Of a stretch of DNA of 21,929 bases, positions 6,333 to 14,282 are shown piece by piece. Each line of letters starts with the position of its first letter. Positions within the stretch are counted from its first letter, which is position 1. A program made the position numbers and the translations under genes. The stretch comes from CAZAQK01 sp046344715 (GTDB lineage Bacteria > Pseudomonadota > Alphaproteobacteria > Rickettsiales > SXRF01), in NCBI GenBank assembly GCA_046344715.1, contig JBKDKX010000020.1:1-21929 (forward strand), given 5' to 3'. The notes below the pieces were generated by a model. That model saw only the letters and a program-made list of their open reading frames with translations. It was not told the DNA's origin and did no database searches.

Positions 6333-8086
6333 CACCGCATTTCCTCAACAGGTTCCACACCGAGAACTAGCAAACCGGATGCAATCACATTCGATACGGC
6401 ATCAGCCAGCATGACGCGTGAAGCCGTTAGTTGTATATCATCTTTTATAATAAAACGAAGCGATATGTCATCATTGCCCAAATTCCATAGCCCATGGAAG
6501 GCTGCGGCAACATCCTGAAGATAAAAGGCAATGCGGTGCGGCTCCAGAGCAGCTGCCGCAGATTCCACCGTGCGTGGCCATGAGCACAACAGGCGGATAA
6601 GCGCAAGTTCAGCCGGATGTTTAATCAGCACATGCAAATTTTGTGCAGGTTCATTAATATTTTTCTTAATATCCGGAAACTCCACAAATGCATTACGGAT
6701 AACAGAACGCGCACGCGCATGGGCATATTGCACATAAAATACAGGATTATCGCGCGATTGCTGCATCACCGTATCAAAATCGAAATCCAGCGGTGCATCA
6801 TTCTTGCGGGTGAGCATGATGAAGCGGAACACGCCCTTGCCCACTTCGTCTATCACATCGCGGAGTATTACGAAATTACCAGCGCGCTTGGACATTTTGG
6901 CAGGCTGGCCGCCACGCATCAGCTTTATCATCTGCATGAGCTTTACTTCAACCGCCACCTTACCATCAGTCAGCGCATTCACCGCTGATTTAATGCGCTT
7001 TACATAACCACCATGATCAGCACCGAAAATATCAATCAGCAGGTCAAACCCGCGCTGGCATTTATCGAAATGATAGGCGATGTCCGGTGCGAAATATGTC
7101 CAGCTGCCATCGGATTTTTTGATAGCCCTGTCCACATCGTCACCAAATTCTGTGGATTTAAAAAGCGTCTGTGGGCGTGGCTCCCAATCATCTGGCGTTT
7201 TACCTTTTGGTGGCTCAAGCACACCCGTATAAATCAGCTTTTTGCTTTCCAACACAGATAGGGCTTCATCCACCTTGCCTGCTTTGGTGATAGCGCGCTC
7301 GGAAGTGAACACATCATGCACAACACCCAATGCCTCAAGATCACCGCGTATTAGATCCATCATAGCGTCAATGGAATAATCCCGCACGATGGGCAACCAC
7401 GCATCACGCGGTGCATCCATCAGTTTCTTTCCATGCAGCTTAGCCAATGCTTGCCCAACGGGCACAAGATAATCCCCCGGATACAAGCCCTCCGGAATTT
7501 CTGTGATTACTTCACCATTCGCCTCGCGGTAACGCAGATAGGCAGAATCGGCGAGCTTATCAACCTGTGCGCCCGCATCATTGATGTAATATTCCTTGGT
7601 AACGGTATAACCCGCTTTTTTAAGCAAAGTCGCCAACGCGTCGCCAAACACCGCACCGCGCCCATGCCCCACATGCATCGGCCCTGTTGGGTTTACCGAT
7701 ACATATTCCACATTTACTTTTGTGCCTTTGCCAGCATCGGAATCACCGTATGCCCTACCTTGTCTCAGAATATCTAGCACAGCCTGTTGCCACACGGCCT
7801 GTTTTAGAGTCATGTTGATGAATCCTGGGCCTGCAATCTGGACAGATTCCACCATATCTAACTGGTTAATTCTTTCGACCAGCAGTGCTGCTATCTCGCG
7901 CGGATTCTTTCCGGTCTGAGCAGCGAGTACCATCGCCGCGTTGGTGGCCACATCACCGTGCGAGGCATCCTTCGGCGGGGTGGCATCAACCTTGTCTGAA
8001 ATGATGTTCTCAGGCAGCGCGCCTTGCCTTTTCAAGCCTTCAATTATTACATGAAGTTCTTTCTCTATTGTCTTGAATATATTCAT
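6332..8086 (-). CDS. argS: Arginine--tRNA ligase
   Basis: Class I aminoacyl-tRNA synthetase that charges tRNA-Arg. It is 584 residues long. The N-terminal Add-1 tRNA-binding domain covers about 1-110. VNPTGPMHVGHGRGA (131-145) holds the HIGH-type motif as HVGH (138-141), KMSKRAGN (397-404) is the second signature, and the C-terminal helical DALR domain follows. The ATG shares one base with the dgt stop (TAATG), so translation is coupled. Confidence 0.98.
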   Translation of the reverse strand: MNIFKTIEKELHVIIEGLKRQGALPENIISDKVDATPPKDASHGDVATNAAMVLAAQTGKNPREIAALLVERINQLDMVESVQIAGPGFINMTLKQAVWQQAVLDILRQGRAYGDSDAGKGTKVNVEYVSVNPTGPMHVGHGRGAVFGDALATLLKKAGYTVTKEYYINDAGAQVDKLADSAYLRYREANGEVITEIPEGLYPGDYLVPVGQALAKLHGKKLMDAPRDAWLPIVRDYSIDAMMDLIRGDLEALGVVHDVFTSERAITKAGKVDEALSVLESKKLIYTGVLEPPKGKTPDDWEPRPQTLFKSTEFGDDVDRAIKKSDGSWTYFAPDIAYHFDKCQRGFDLLIDIFGADHGGYVKRIKSAVNALTDGKVAVEVKLMQMIKLMRGGQPAKMSKRAGNFVILRDVIDEVGKGVFRFIMLTRKNDAPLDFDFDTVMQQSRDNPVFYVQYAHARARSVIRNAFVEFPDIKKNINEPAQNLHVLIKHPAELALIRLLCSWPRTVESAAAALEPHRIAFYLQDVAAAFHGLWNLGNDDISLRFIIKDDIQLTASRVMLADAVSNVIASGLLVLGVEPVEEMR

Positions 8087-9444
8087 TATTTTCCAAGCCA
8101 GCTTCGTGCCTGTACATCAAAAATACGGCGATACTCTTCCAGCGCAAAACGATCCGTCATACCGGCGATAAAATCGCTAACCACGGTTGCCGTGCGCGCA
8201 GTATTTGCTGCTCCCGCCTGCTCACGCCAGCCATTCGGCAGGCAGTCCGGATTGGCCAGAAAGAACGCGAATAATTCCTTAACCACACGCTTGGCTTTGG
8301 TTGCCATACGGTTCACCTTGTAGTGACGATACATGTTATACATCAAAAACTCTTTCAGGCGCAGGTTGGTTTCCTGCATCTCAGCAGAAAATGCCACCAG
8401 TGGCTTACCAAGATTACGGATGTCATCCACCGTTTCAACGCCAAAAGCCTCAATGTTAGCACGTGTCTGCTTCAGCACATCCACTACCATACGGTTAATG
8501 ATTCTACGGATGGCTTCATGCACCAACCGTGGCTGGGAGATATCCGGGTATTGCATCCGCACTTCATTAAAAATACGCGCAATCGGCTCTACCTCATACA
8601 ACTGCTCAACCGTGAACAGCCCTGCACGCAACCCATCATCAATATCATGGTTGTTATAGGCGATGTCATCACAGAGTGCGGCCACCTGAGCCTCACCGCC
8701 GGCATAGGTTTCCAGCTCCAGATTATGCCGTTCATTATATTCAGCCACTGCGCGAGGAATACCCCCACCTTTATTCTGGAGTGAGGCAAGACCACCCTCA
8801 TCTTTCTGCTTTCGCGTTGCACGCACTTCCGATTGCCCCTGCGAAGGTGGCCCGCCATAGGTTTCTTCCTTGCTAGTGATTTTAGACAGCGTCTTACCGC
8901 TGGTAAATGCCTTGAAGAAATTCAGAATCGAACGTGGGCCAGACCGTTCCACTGGACCATTATGTTTGGCAACACCTTCCAACGTTTCCCATGTCAGGTT
9001 CAAGCCATCAAACTCCGCATAGCGCTGCTCAAGGCCAGTTAAGATACGGATGGTGTGGGCATTATGGTCAAACCCGCCGAATGGCTCCATCGCTTCACCC
9101 AGTGCATCTTCACCCGTGTGGCCAAAAGGTGTATGCCCCAGATCATGCGCCAGCGCGAGAGCTTCCGCCAAATCCTCATTAAGCCCTAGCTTACGGCATG
9201 TTGAACGCGCCAACTGCGACACTTCAAGGCTGTGTGTCAACCGTGTGCGGTAATGATCGCCCTCGTGGTTTACAAAGACCTGTGTCTTATATTCCAATCG
9301 GCGGAACGCAGCGGAATGGATGATGCGGTCACGGTCGCGCTGAAACACAGAACGCGTGTCACTTTCGGTTTCCGGATACAGCCGCCCACGGCTTTTTTCA
9401 GGGTGGCAGGCGTAAGAAGCGAGGGTATATTTTGTCTCTGTCAT
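8086..9444 (-). CDS. dgt: dGTPase-like HD-domain deoxynucleotide triphosphohydrolase
   Basis: HD-superfamily enzyme expected to hydrolyse dNTPs to deoxynucleoside and triphosphate, adjusting nucleotide pools. The metal ligands are visible: RLTHSLEV (H71), ALAHDLGHTPFGH with H100-D101, and DDIAYNNHDIDDGLRAG (259-275). It is 452 residues, longer than relatives, because of a hydrophilic G/S/Q/K/E-rich segment at about 188-230, between a conserved HNGP loop and IPRAVAEYNERH. The frame stays open through this segment. It is the first gene of the minus-strand run to surE and is divergent from erpA. No ribosome-binding sequence is seen before its ATG. Confidence 0.93.
   Translation of the reverse strand: MTETKYTLASYACHPEKSRGRLYPETESDTRSVFQRDRDRIIHSAAFRRLEYKTQVFVNHEGDHYRTRLTHSLEVSQLARSTCRKLGLNEDLAEALALAHDLGHTPFGHTGEDALGEAMEPFGGFDHNAHTIRILTGLEQRYAEFDGLNLTWETLEGVAKHNGPVERSGPRSILNFFKAFTSGKTLSKITSKEETYGGPPSQGQSEVRATRKQKDEGGLASLQNKGGGIPRAVAEYNERHNLELETYAGGEAQVAALCDDIAYNNHDIDDGLRAGLFTVEQLYEVEPIARIFNEVRMQYPDISQPRLVHEAIRRIINRMVVDVLKQTRANIEAFGVETVDDIRNLGKPLVAFSAEMQETNLRLKEFLMYNMYRHYKVNRMATKAKRVVKELFAFFLANPDCLPNGWREQAGAANTARTATVVSDFIAGMTDRFALEEYRRIFDVQARSWLGK
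8755..8883 (-). other. In-frame inserted segment within dgt
   Basis: This stretch encodes about 43 residues (such as PPSQGQSEVRATRKQKDEGG) that have no counterpart in the dGTPase fold I know and look unstructured. CCACCTT (8766-8772) and AAGGTGG (8845-8851) form an inverted repeat near its ends. It may be a mobile palindromic sequence that entered in frame, as described for Rickettsia palindromic elements. The insertion is inferred from sequence character, not from an alignment. Confidence 0.45.
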
Positions 9445-9561
9445 AAGAACTGAAGAAATAATGCTTTGTTCAGCTTAAGGCAAGCCTATACATAACCATT
9501 TGTTAAATATATTTTTTTACCACTCCTTGCAAATATACCGCGGCTATAACATACTATAACC
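9445..9561. promoter_or_regulatory. Divergent promoter region dgt / erpA
   Basis: This 117-base AT-rich gap separates two divergent genes and must hold both promoters. For erpA, TACTAT ends four bases before the ATG, and TTGCAA lies 19 bases before that. For dgt, TTGCCT and TATTTC stand 17 bases apart, the latter ending ten bases before its ATG. Neither start has a Shine-Dalgarno sequence, which fits leaderless or near-leaderless messages. The promoter boxes are weak matches. Confidence 0.35.
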
Positions 9562-9900
9562 ATGGAACAACTCTTCACCTTCACCGATTCTGCCGCTGCC
9601 CGTATCAATAAAATTAAGGCGGATGAAGGCAAAGCTTTGCGTTTCCGCATTACCGTTAATGGTGGCGGGTGCTCTGGCTTTCAATACGAATTTTCGCTGG
9701 ATGATGCTGAGGCCGCAAGCGATGATACTATCCTTGAGAAAAATGGTGCAGAAGTTGTCATCGATGAAACCTCCCTTGGCATACTCAAAGGCTCCAGCCT
9801 CGATTTCGTTGAAGACTTAAGCCACGCAGGTTTTGAAATCAAAAACCCGAACGCCACCGCCCGCTGCGGCTGCGGCAATAGTTTTTCAGTTTCCCTATAA
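9562..9900 (+). CDS. erpA: A-type iron-sulfur carrier (ErpA/IscA family)
   Basis: A small carrier that receives Fe-S clusters from the assembly machinery and passes them to target enzymes. The 112 residues have the three invariant cysteines: C37 in GGGCSGFQYEF, and C102 and C104 in RCGCGNSFSV. No isc or suf gene is in view, so the choice of ErpA over IscA rests on position beside dgt and xthA, as seen in other alphaproteobacteria. The ATG lacks a ribosome-binding sequence. Its TAA overlaps the xthA ATG by one base. Confidence 0.93.
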   Translation: MEQLFTFTDSAAARINKIKADEGKALRFRITVNGGGCSGFQYEFSLDDAEAASDDTILEKNGAEVVIDETSLGILKGSSLDFVEDLSHAGFEIKNPNATARCGCGNSFSVSL

Positions 9901-10694
9901 TGGTTACGGTTGCGACGTGGAACGTAAATTCCATAAAATCACGCCTCACTCATCTGCTGGATTGGCTGCGCGCTGACAAGCCAGATATTGTGCTGTTGCA
10001 GGAACTCAAATGCACCAATGAAAATTTCCCTGCCATAGAAATTGAAGACCTTGGCTACAACCTCGCTGTGCATGGCGAGAAAACCTATAATGGTGTTGCG
10101 ATACTTTCTAAATTCCCATTGGATGACATAAAAAAAGGTCTATCAGGTGACGATACCGACATACAATCGCGGTATATTGAAGCAGTTATAAATTTGCAAA
10201 ATACTGCCATACGCGTCGCCTCAGTCTATGTGCCAAATGGCCAAACCACGGATTCCGAAAAATACCAATATAAGCTGCGTTTCCTTGAGCGATTCAAAGA
10301 ACACTGTAAAAAACTACTATCCTACGAGGAAATGCTGGTCATCGGCGGTGATTATAATATCGCACCCACCGATGCAGATGTGCATAACCCCAAAGCATGG
10401 CAAGGCAGCGTACTCACACATGATGACGTACGCGCCGCATGGCGACGCATTGAGCATTTAGGGCTGTATAATGCCTTTAAACTACCCATCAACCATCAAC
10501 CATCAACTACCAACTACTCCTGGTGGGATTACCGCGCCGGAGCATTTGAGCGTGATGATGGATTACTTATCGACCATCTTCTGCTTTCACCGCAAGCAGC
10601 AGATAAGGCGCAGAGCTGCACCATAAACAAACATCTTCGCGCGTTGGAAAAACCATCCGACCACACGCCAGTGATTGTTACGCTAGCAGTATAG
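9900..10694 (+). CDS. xthA: Exodeoxyribonuclease III / AP endonuclease
   Basis: Cuts DNA at abasic sites and removes 3' blocks during base excision repair. The 264 residues show the exonuclease-endonuclease-phosphatase fold: ATWNVNSIKSR at the start, E35 in LLQELK, GGDYNIAP (149-156) with D151 and N153, SWWDYRAGAF (207-216), and the final SDH (253-255). A loop before SWWDYR is encoded by tandem CATCAAC heptamers. The start overlaps the erpA stop, so it is expressed with erpA. Its stop directly touches the pleD stop from the other strand. Confidence 0.96.
   Translation: MVTVATWNVNSIKSRLTHLLDWLRADKPDIVLLQELKCTNENFPAIEIEDLGYNLAVHGEKTYNGVAILSKFPLDDIKKGLSGDDTDIQSRYIEAVINLQNTAIRVASVYVPNGQTTDSEKYQYKLRFLERFKEHCKKLLSYEEMLVIGGDYNIAPTDADVHNPKAWQGSVLTHDDVRAAWRRIEHLGLYNAFKLPINHQPSTTNYSWWDYRAGAFERDDGLLIDHLLLSPQAADKAQSCTINKHLRALEKPSDHTPVIVTLAV
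10487..10514. repeat. Tandem heptamer CATCAAC x3 within xthA
   Basis: Three exact CATCAAC units (10487-10507) are followed by one imperfect unit, TACCAAC (10508-10514). The unit length is not a multiple of three, so gain or loss of a single copy would shift the xthA frame before the catalytic SDH. Confidence 0.85.
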
Positions 10695-12074
10695 TTACCA
10701 ACCGCTAGGAACCACTCCAAGTGCAACTTTTACGGTATTGCGGCCACCATGTTTGGCGGAGTAAAGCGCTTCATCCGCGCGCTTAAGCAGCGATTCCGGT
10801 GAATCTCCATCCGGATGCAAGCTTGCAATACCGATGGAAACCGTGCGGGTGATTTCCTGCCCATTATTGATTTTGAATTGCATTTTTTCTACTTTTTCGC
10901 GCAGACGATTTCCGGCACCGAGCGCAGCATTCGGATCAGTTTCCGGCATAAGCACCACAAATTCTTCACCACCAAACCGCGCCACCAAATCTGTAGATCG
11001 CGCTTCATGGGTGATAAGGCCAGCCAGTTGCTTCAGCACCATATCTCCAGCATCATGCCCATAGGTATCATTTACGGATTTGAAGTGATCCATGTCCATA
11101 ATCATCAACGCAAGATTTTTGCGGTTAGTAAGTGCCTGACGCACCATGTTTTCCAAGTGGGTATTGAGGTAATGGCGGTTATATAGGCCGGTCAAACCAT
11201 CCGTCACCGCCATAGAGATACTCTGCTGGTATTGTGCCTTCAATGCTTCCTGATATTTCTTGCGGCGAATCTGCGTACGGAGCCGCGCAGTCATTTCATT
11301 TTTATCCACTGGTACGGTAAGATAGTCATTGATGCCAAGCTCAAGTGCCTTGAACATCAACGCCTGATCATCCTCATCCACAAATACTAGAAGCGGCACA
11401 TTGCGCGTATTCTCATGACCTTTGATTTGCGAGGCAAGGCGTAAGCCGTCTGTATCTGTAAGCAGTGTGCTGATGATAATAGCGTCATAATCGCCGGCAG
11501 CTGCTTTTTGGAGAGCCTCATCAGGCACTTTTACCCAATCCACTTTAAATGATTCTCCAAGACGAGAAACCACTTGTTTACCCTGCACTTCATCATCATC
11601 CACCAGCAATATATTCGCACCATCTACGCTGGTATTGGCCTCAATCGGCTTAATACCCATCTGCGCACCAGTTTTATCTCGCAAGCGTAATTCATCGAGC
11701 AGCATCTTAATACGAATAAGCGATTTGACCCGCGCGAACAAGGCCATATCATTGATAGGCTTGGTAATAAAATCATCTGCACCTGCTTCCAGTCCTTTCA
11801 GGCGATCTGCCTTTTCAGAAAGCGCTGTCACCATCACTACGGGAATATGTGCAAGATCATTATCTTCTTTGATTTTTTTACAGGCCTCAAAGCCATCCAT
11901 GCCTGGCATCATCACATCAAGCAATATCAAATCAGGCTTGTTATGCTTGGCTGATTCCAGAGCTTCAAAGCCGTCTTTGGCAGTAAGCACGTCGTAATAT
12001 TCGCTGGCGAGTTTTGCCTCTAGCAGTTTGACATTTGCCTGAACATCATCCACCACCAAAATCTGTGCAGTCAT
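10695..12074 (-). CDS. pleD: PleD-type response regulator with diguanylate cyclase domain
   Basis: Makes cyclic di-GMP when phosphorylated; in Caulobacter PleD drives the swarmer-to-stalked transition. The 459 residues comprise REC1 (1-120, phosphoacceptor D53, K105), REC2 (about 153-270) and a GGDEF domain (285-455) with active-site GGEEF at 368-372. RSTD (359-362) precedes it by five residues and is the inhibitory product-binding I-site. In REC2 the phosphoacceptor position appears to be serine (IIISTLL), so this domain is probably only a dimerisation adaptor, as in Caulobacter PleD. The start overlaps the divK stop by four bases (ATGA). Confidence 0.95.
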   Translation of the reverse strand: MTAQILVVDDVQANVKLLEAKLASEYYDVLTAKDGFEALESAKHNKPDLILLDVMMPGMDGFEACKKIKEDNDLAHIPVVMVTALSEKADRLKGLEAGADDFITKPINDMALFARVKSLIRIKMLLDELRLRDKTGAQMGIKPIEANTSVDGANILLVDDDEVQGKQVVSRLGESFKVDWVKVPDEALQKAAAGDYDAIIISTLLTDTDGLRLASQIKGHENTRNVPLLVFVDEDDQALMFKALELGINDYLTVPVDKNEMTARLRTQIRRKKYQEALKAQYQQSISMAVTDGLTGLYNRHYLNTHLENMVRQALTNRKNLALMIMDMDHFKSVNDTYGHDAGDMVLKQLAGLITHEARSTDLVARFGGEEFVVLMPETDPNAALGAGNRLREKVEKMQFKINNGQEITRTVSIGIASLHPDGDSPESLLKRADEALYSAKHGGRNTVKVALGVVPSGW

Positions 12075-12454
12075 TGCCCCACCTCTTCTTCACCGAGGAA
12101 ACGGCGCACCGTATTCAAAAACGACATGATGGAAATAGGTTTGGAAATATAGGCCTCACATCCAGCGGCGAGAATTTTTTCTTCATCATCTTTCATGGCA
12201 AATGCGGTTACTGCAATAATCGGAATCGCCCGTAAGGTTTCATCGGCTTTAATGCGGCGCGTGACATCAAGGCCAGAAATTTCCGGCAGTTGAATATCCA
12301 TTAAAATTAGGTCTGGCTTTTCGGAACGCGTAAGCGTTATCGCCTCTATGCCTTCCTTGGTTTCAATGGTTTCATAGCCATGCGCGCCCAGTAAATCGCG
12401 GAACAGCTTCAAATTCAGGTCGTTATCTTCAACAATGAGGATACGTTTTTTCAT
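12071..12454 (-). CDS. divK: Single-domain response regulator DivK
   Basis: A stand-alone receiver domain of 127 residues: acidic pair E9-D10, phosphoacceptor D53 in LILMDIQLPE, the conserved threonine-like switch region in AVTAFA, and K105 in ISKPIS. DivK in Caulobacter relays signals between the PleC and DivJ kinases and DivL-CckA, controlling CtrA. Its identity here rests on strong similarity in length and pattern plus the coupled pleD downstream. No kinase gene is in the window. No Shine-Dalgarno sequence precedes the ATG. Confidence 0.9.
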   Translation of the reverse strand: MKKRILIVEDNDLNLKLFRDLLGAHGYETIETKEGIEAITLTRSEKPDLILMDIQLPEISGLDVTRRIKADETLRAIPIIAVTAFAMKDDEEKILAAGCEAYISKPISIMSFLNTVRRFLGEEEVGQ

Positions 12455-12562
12455 GTACCGTGCGGTGGTTTCTGATTTATTGACTTGAGTGAGCTATTCT
12501 AGCCACCCAATTCTTAAAATAGTATTTACCCTTCGTGAAATTAATGTGTTAACTCTATTCCC
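12455..12562. promoter_or_regulatory. Divergent promoter region divK / methyltransferase
   Basis: This 108-base AT-rich gap must start both divergent genes. TTAA at 12514-12517 and TTTA at 12525-12528 are spaced by seven bases, one mismatch from the CtrA consensus TTAA-N7-TTAA. Neither ATG has a ribosome-binding sequence; TCTATT ends three bases before the methyltransferase ATG. The exact promoters cannot be set by eye. Confidence 0.35.
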
Positions 12563-13081
12563 ATGGAATTTGCGATTAGCACAGAACACCTGCACCCCAG
12601 CACAGAACTGGCCTTGGAATGCCTGCAATTTCTACATGACAGGACTTCCCCGGCCAAAACTCTGGAGGTTGGCTGTGGGAATGGGCTTCTATCCATCGTT
12701 TCCGCACAAATCTGGCAAGCCGATGTGCTGGCGGTGGATATTTCAGATGCCGCCCTGCAGGATGCCAAAGCCAACATACTCGCGCAAAACATGCAGGAAA
12801 AAATAAAATTTCACAAAAGCGACCGATTTTCAGCCCCCGCCATACGCCAGCATGCCCCATATAGCCTGATCATCGCCAATATGCTGGATCAATGGCTGGT
12901 GGAAATGGCCGTGGATATGAAAAAACACCTCAAACCAGGTGGATATGTCATTTTAAGCGGTATGCTTGGCTGGCTGGTGGCTGACACAAAACAGTCATAT
13001 ACCAATTTAGGCTTTGAAATAATTAAAGAATTTAATATCGGTCAATGGCATTCCTGCGTGCTAAAATCTCCCCTTCCATGA
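12563..13081 (+). CDS. PrmA-like SAM-dependent methyltransferase, catalytic domain only
   Basis: A class I methyltransferase of 172 residues. HPSTELALECL (11-21) and the SAM-binding LEVGCGNG (34-41), acidic D59 at the end of strand two, IIANML (103-108) and LKPGGYVILSGML (123-135) follow the pattern of PrmA, which trimethylates ribosomal protein L11. PrmA is normally near 290 residues with an N-terminal L11-recognition domain; that domain is absent and I see no frameshifted remnant upstream. The substrate may therefore differ. It stands alone between divK and an orphan gene. Confidence 0.8.
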   Translation: MEFAISTEHLHPSTELALECLQFLHDRTSPAKTLEVGCGNGLLSIVSAQIWQADVLAVDISDAALQDAKANILAQNMQEKIKFHKSDRFSAPAIRQHAPYSLIIANMLDQWLVEMAVDMKKHLKPGGYVILSGMLGWLVADTKQSYTNLGFEIIKEFNIGQWHSCVLKSPLP

Positions 13082-13182
13082 CGGACATTTTTACGGTGTC
13101 ATGGAATCTTAACTTGTTGAAGTGACAGCAAATGCCCTATTCTTTAGGGTAGAGTAAACTATTTTGGGATAGTATCAGGCAT

Positions 13183-14025
13183 ATGCCTCCACAGGGAACA
13201 AATGCTGTAACAGGAACCGTTAACAGGCCGGATAATGAAAATCTGGTCAATGGCTTGTCACGTACCAACCAGAGTAATTACATGCAACTCAAACAATCCA
13301 TGTTTGAGATTGCCAAAGAGCGGCCAGATCTGGATACACGGCTTTACACGCGCTATCTGCATGATTATCTTGAGGCCGCATCAAAAGCGGAAAGAACCAA
13401 CAAAGCCAAAATCGCAGAAGCCAAAGCAAAAAAGCCGGACATGAACTGGTCTGAGCTGCGCGATGTGACCAAACAGGAAAACAACGCAAGCCAGAAAGAA
13501 TATGGCAGATTTCTTGGTGATTTCAGTAAAACCGTAGTGCCGCAATATGGCGCAGAAGGCCAAGAGGCATGGAAGGAGCTACATAATAAAATGCAGGGTC
13601 CCAGCATTATCGGCGCCGCCACCAGCCAGATTTATGATAAGAAAAAAGGCGGCATGCAGTGGGGCGGCATTGTTGGCCTTATCCTCGGCGGCCTGATGGC
13701 CACGCAACTCACCGGCGGCGGCATTATGACCGGCGAACTCTTGCCAATATTGGCAACCGTTGGTACGGCGTTCCTTGGTGCATGGCTGGGGAATAAAGCC
13801 GCCGATGGCATCGGCAACATGCTTAAACCCGATGCAACACCTGCGCCCGCCCGCGCACCGGAACGCAGCACGGCACCCGCCGCAGAGCCACAAAACCCGA
13901 TAACGCCTGAAATGAAAGCACAAGCAAAAGATGCGGTTAAGCCCCCTGCAGGCGATAAGCCACCCCAACCCAAGCCGCCTGAACCAGATAAAAGCCGTGG
14001 CGGCAGCACCCCCGGCGGTCGTTAA
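13183..14025 (+). CDS. Orphan protein with glycine-rich membrane hairpin (280 aa)
   Basis: Not recognised. Residues 1-155 are hydrophilic and helix-prone, rich in K, E, A and Q. Two hydrophobic glycine-rich spans follow (about 160-176 and 181-203) joined by LTGGGIM, giving a tight hairpin. The tail 212-280 is proline- and alanine-rich and probably disordered. There is no signal peptide and no cysteine. The motif GGIM sits at residues 179-182, the same numbers as in the next gene's product, which has the same layout; the two probably belong to one system. The ATG has AGG four bases upstream, a weak site, and TAGTAT (13170-13175) could be a -10 box. I assign no function. Confidence 0.85.
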   Translation: MPPQGTNAVTGTVNRPDNENLVNGLSRTNQSNYMQLKQSMFEIAKERPDLDTRLYTRYLHDYLEAASKAERTNKAKIAEAKAKKPDMNWSELRDVTKQENNASQKEYGRFLGDFSKTVVPQYGAEGQEAWKELHNKMQGPSIIGAATSQIYDKKKGGMQWGGIVGLILGGLMATQLTGGGIMTGELLPILATVGTAFLGAWLGNKAADGIGNMLKPDATPAPARAPERSTAPAAEPQNPITPEMKAQAKDAVKPPAGDKPPQPKPPEPDKSRGGSTPGGR

Positions 14026-14030
14026 ACTCT

Positions 14031-14107
14031 GTCATTCCCGCGTAGGCGGGAATCTCTCTAAAACCTCACTAGATGCTAACGGAGATCCCCGCCTTCGCGG
14101 GGATGAC
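14031..14107. repeat. Paired palindromic repeat between the two orphan genes
   Basis: Hairpins ATTCCCGC-GTAG-GCGGGAAT (14034-14053) and ATCCCCGC-CTTC-GCGGGGAT (14085-14104). Its spacer resembles that of the unit at 3368-3445 in the same orientation (an AACCTC core, then GCTAACGGAGATC), so it is a diverged member of that subtype. It begins five bases after the upstream stop codon. Confidence 0.87.
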
Positions 14108-14282
14108 ATGAATAATTATTATTTTTCAGTATATTACTCATCAACGCCCCATTGTAACAAATTTAACATATTTGCCTTACGCTGTGTTACAGCGATGTCA
14201 CAAAACCTTCATGTAAAAACCCATAAACCTATGGCATACTGGGACTAATTAGAAATTTATTTTAAGGTGAGAGAGTAGCAAT
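14108..14282 (+). promoter_or_regulatory. Leader and promoter region of the 645-aa orphan gene
   Basis: This 175-base AT-rich stretch contains CGCTGT-GTT-ACAGCG (14180-14194), a short perfect hairpin or operator-like inverted repeat. TGG-CATACT (14232-14240) resembles an extended -10 box. GAGAGAG seven bases before the ATG is a fair ribosome-binding site. The gene thus seems to have its own promoter. The assignments are by eye. Confidence 0.35.

Noticed and set aside
5478..6335. GTG start for the SPOR protein
   Set aside because: An ATG one codon later has better spacing from GAGGAA and gives the usual one-base overlap with argS. The choice does not change the protein meaningfully.
13083..13182. 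CCCTA-TTCTT-TAGGG hairpin (13134-13148) as terminator of the methyltransferase gene
   Set aside because: The stem is only five bases and no T-run follows. It could equally be an upstream element of the orphan gene.
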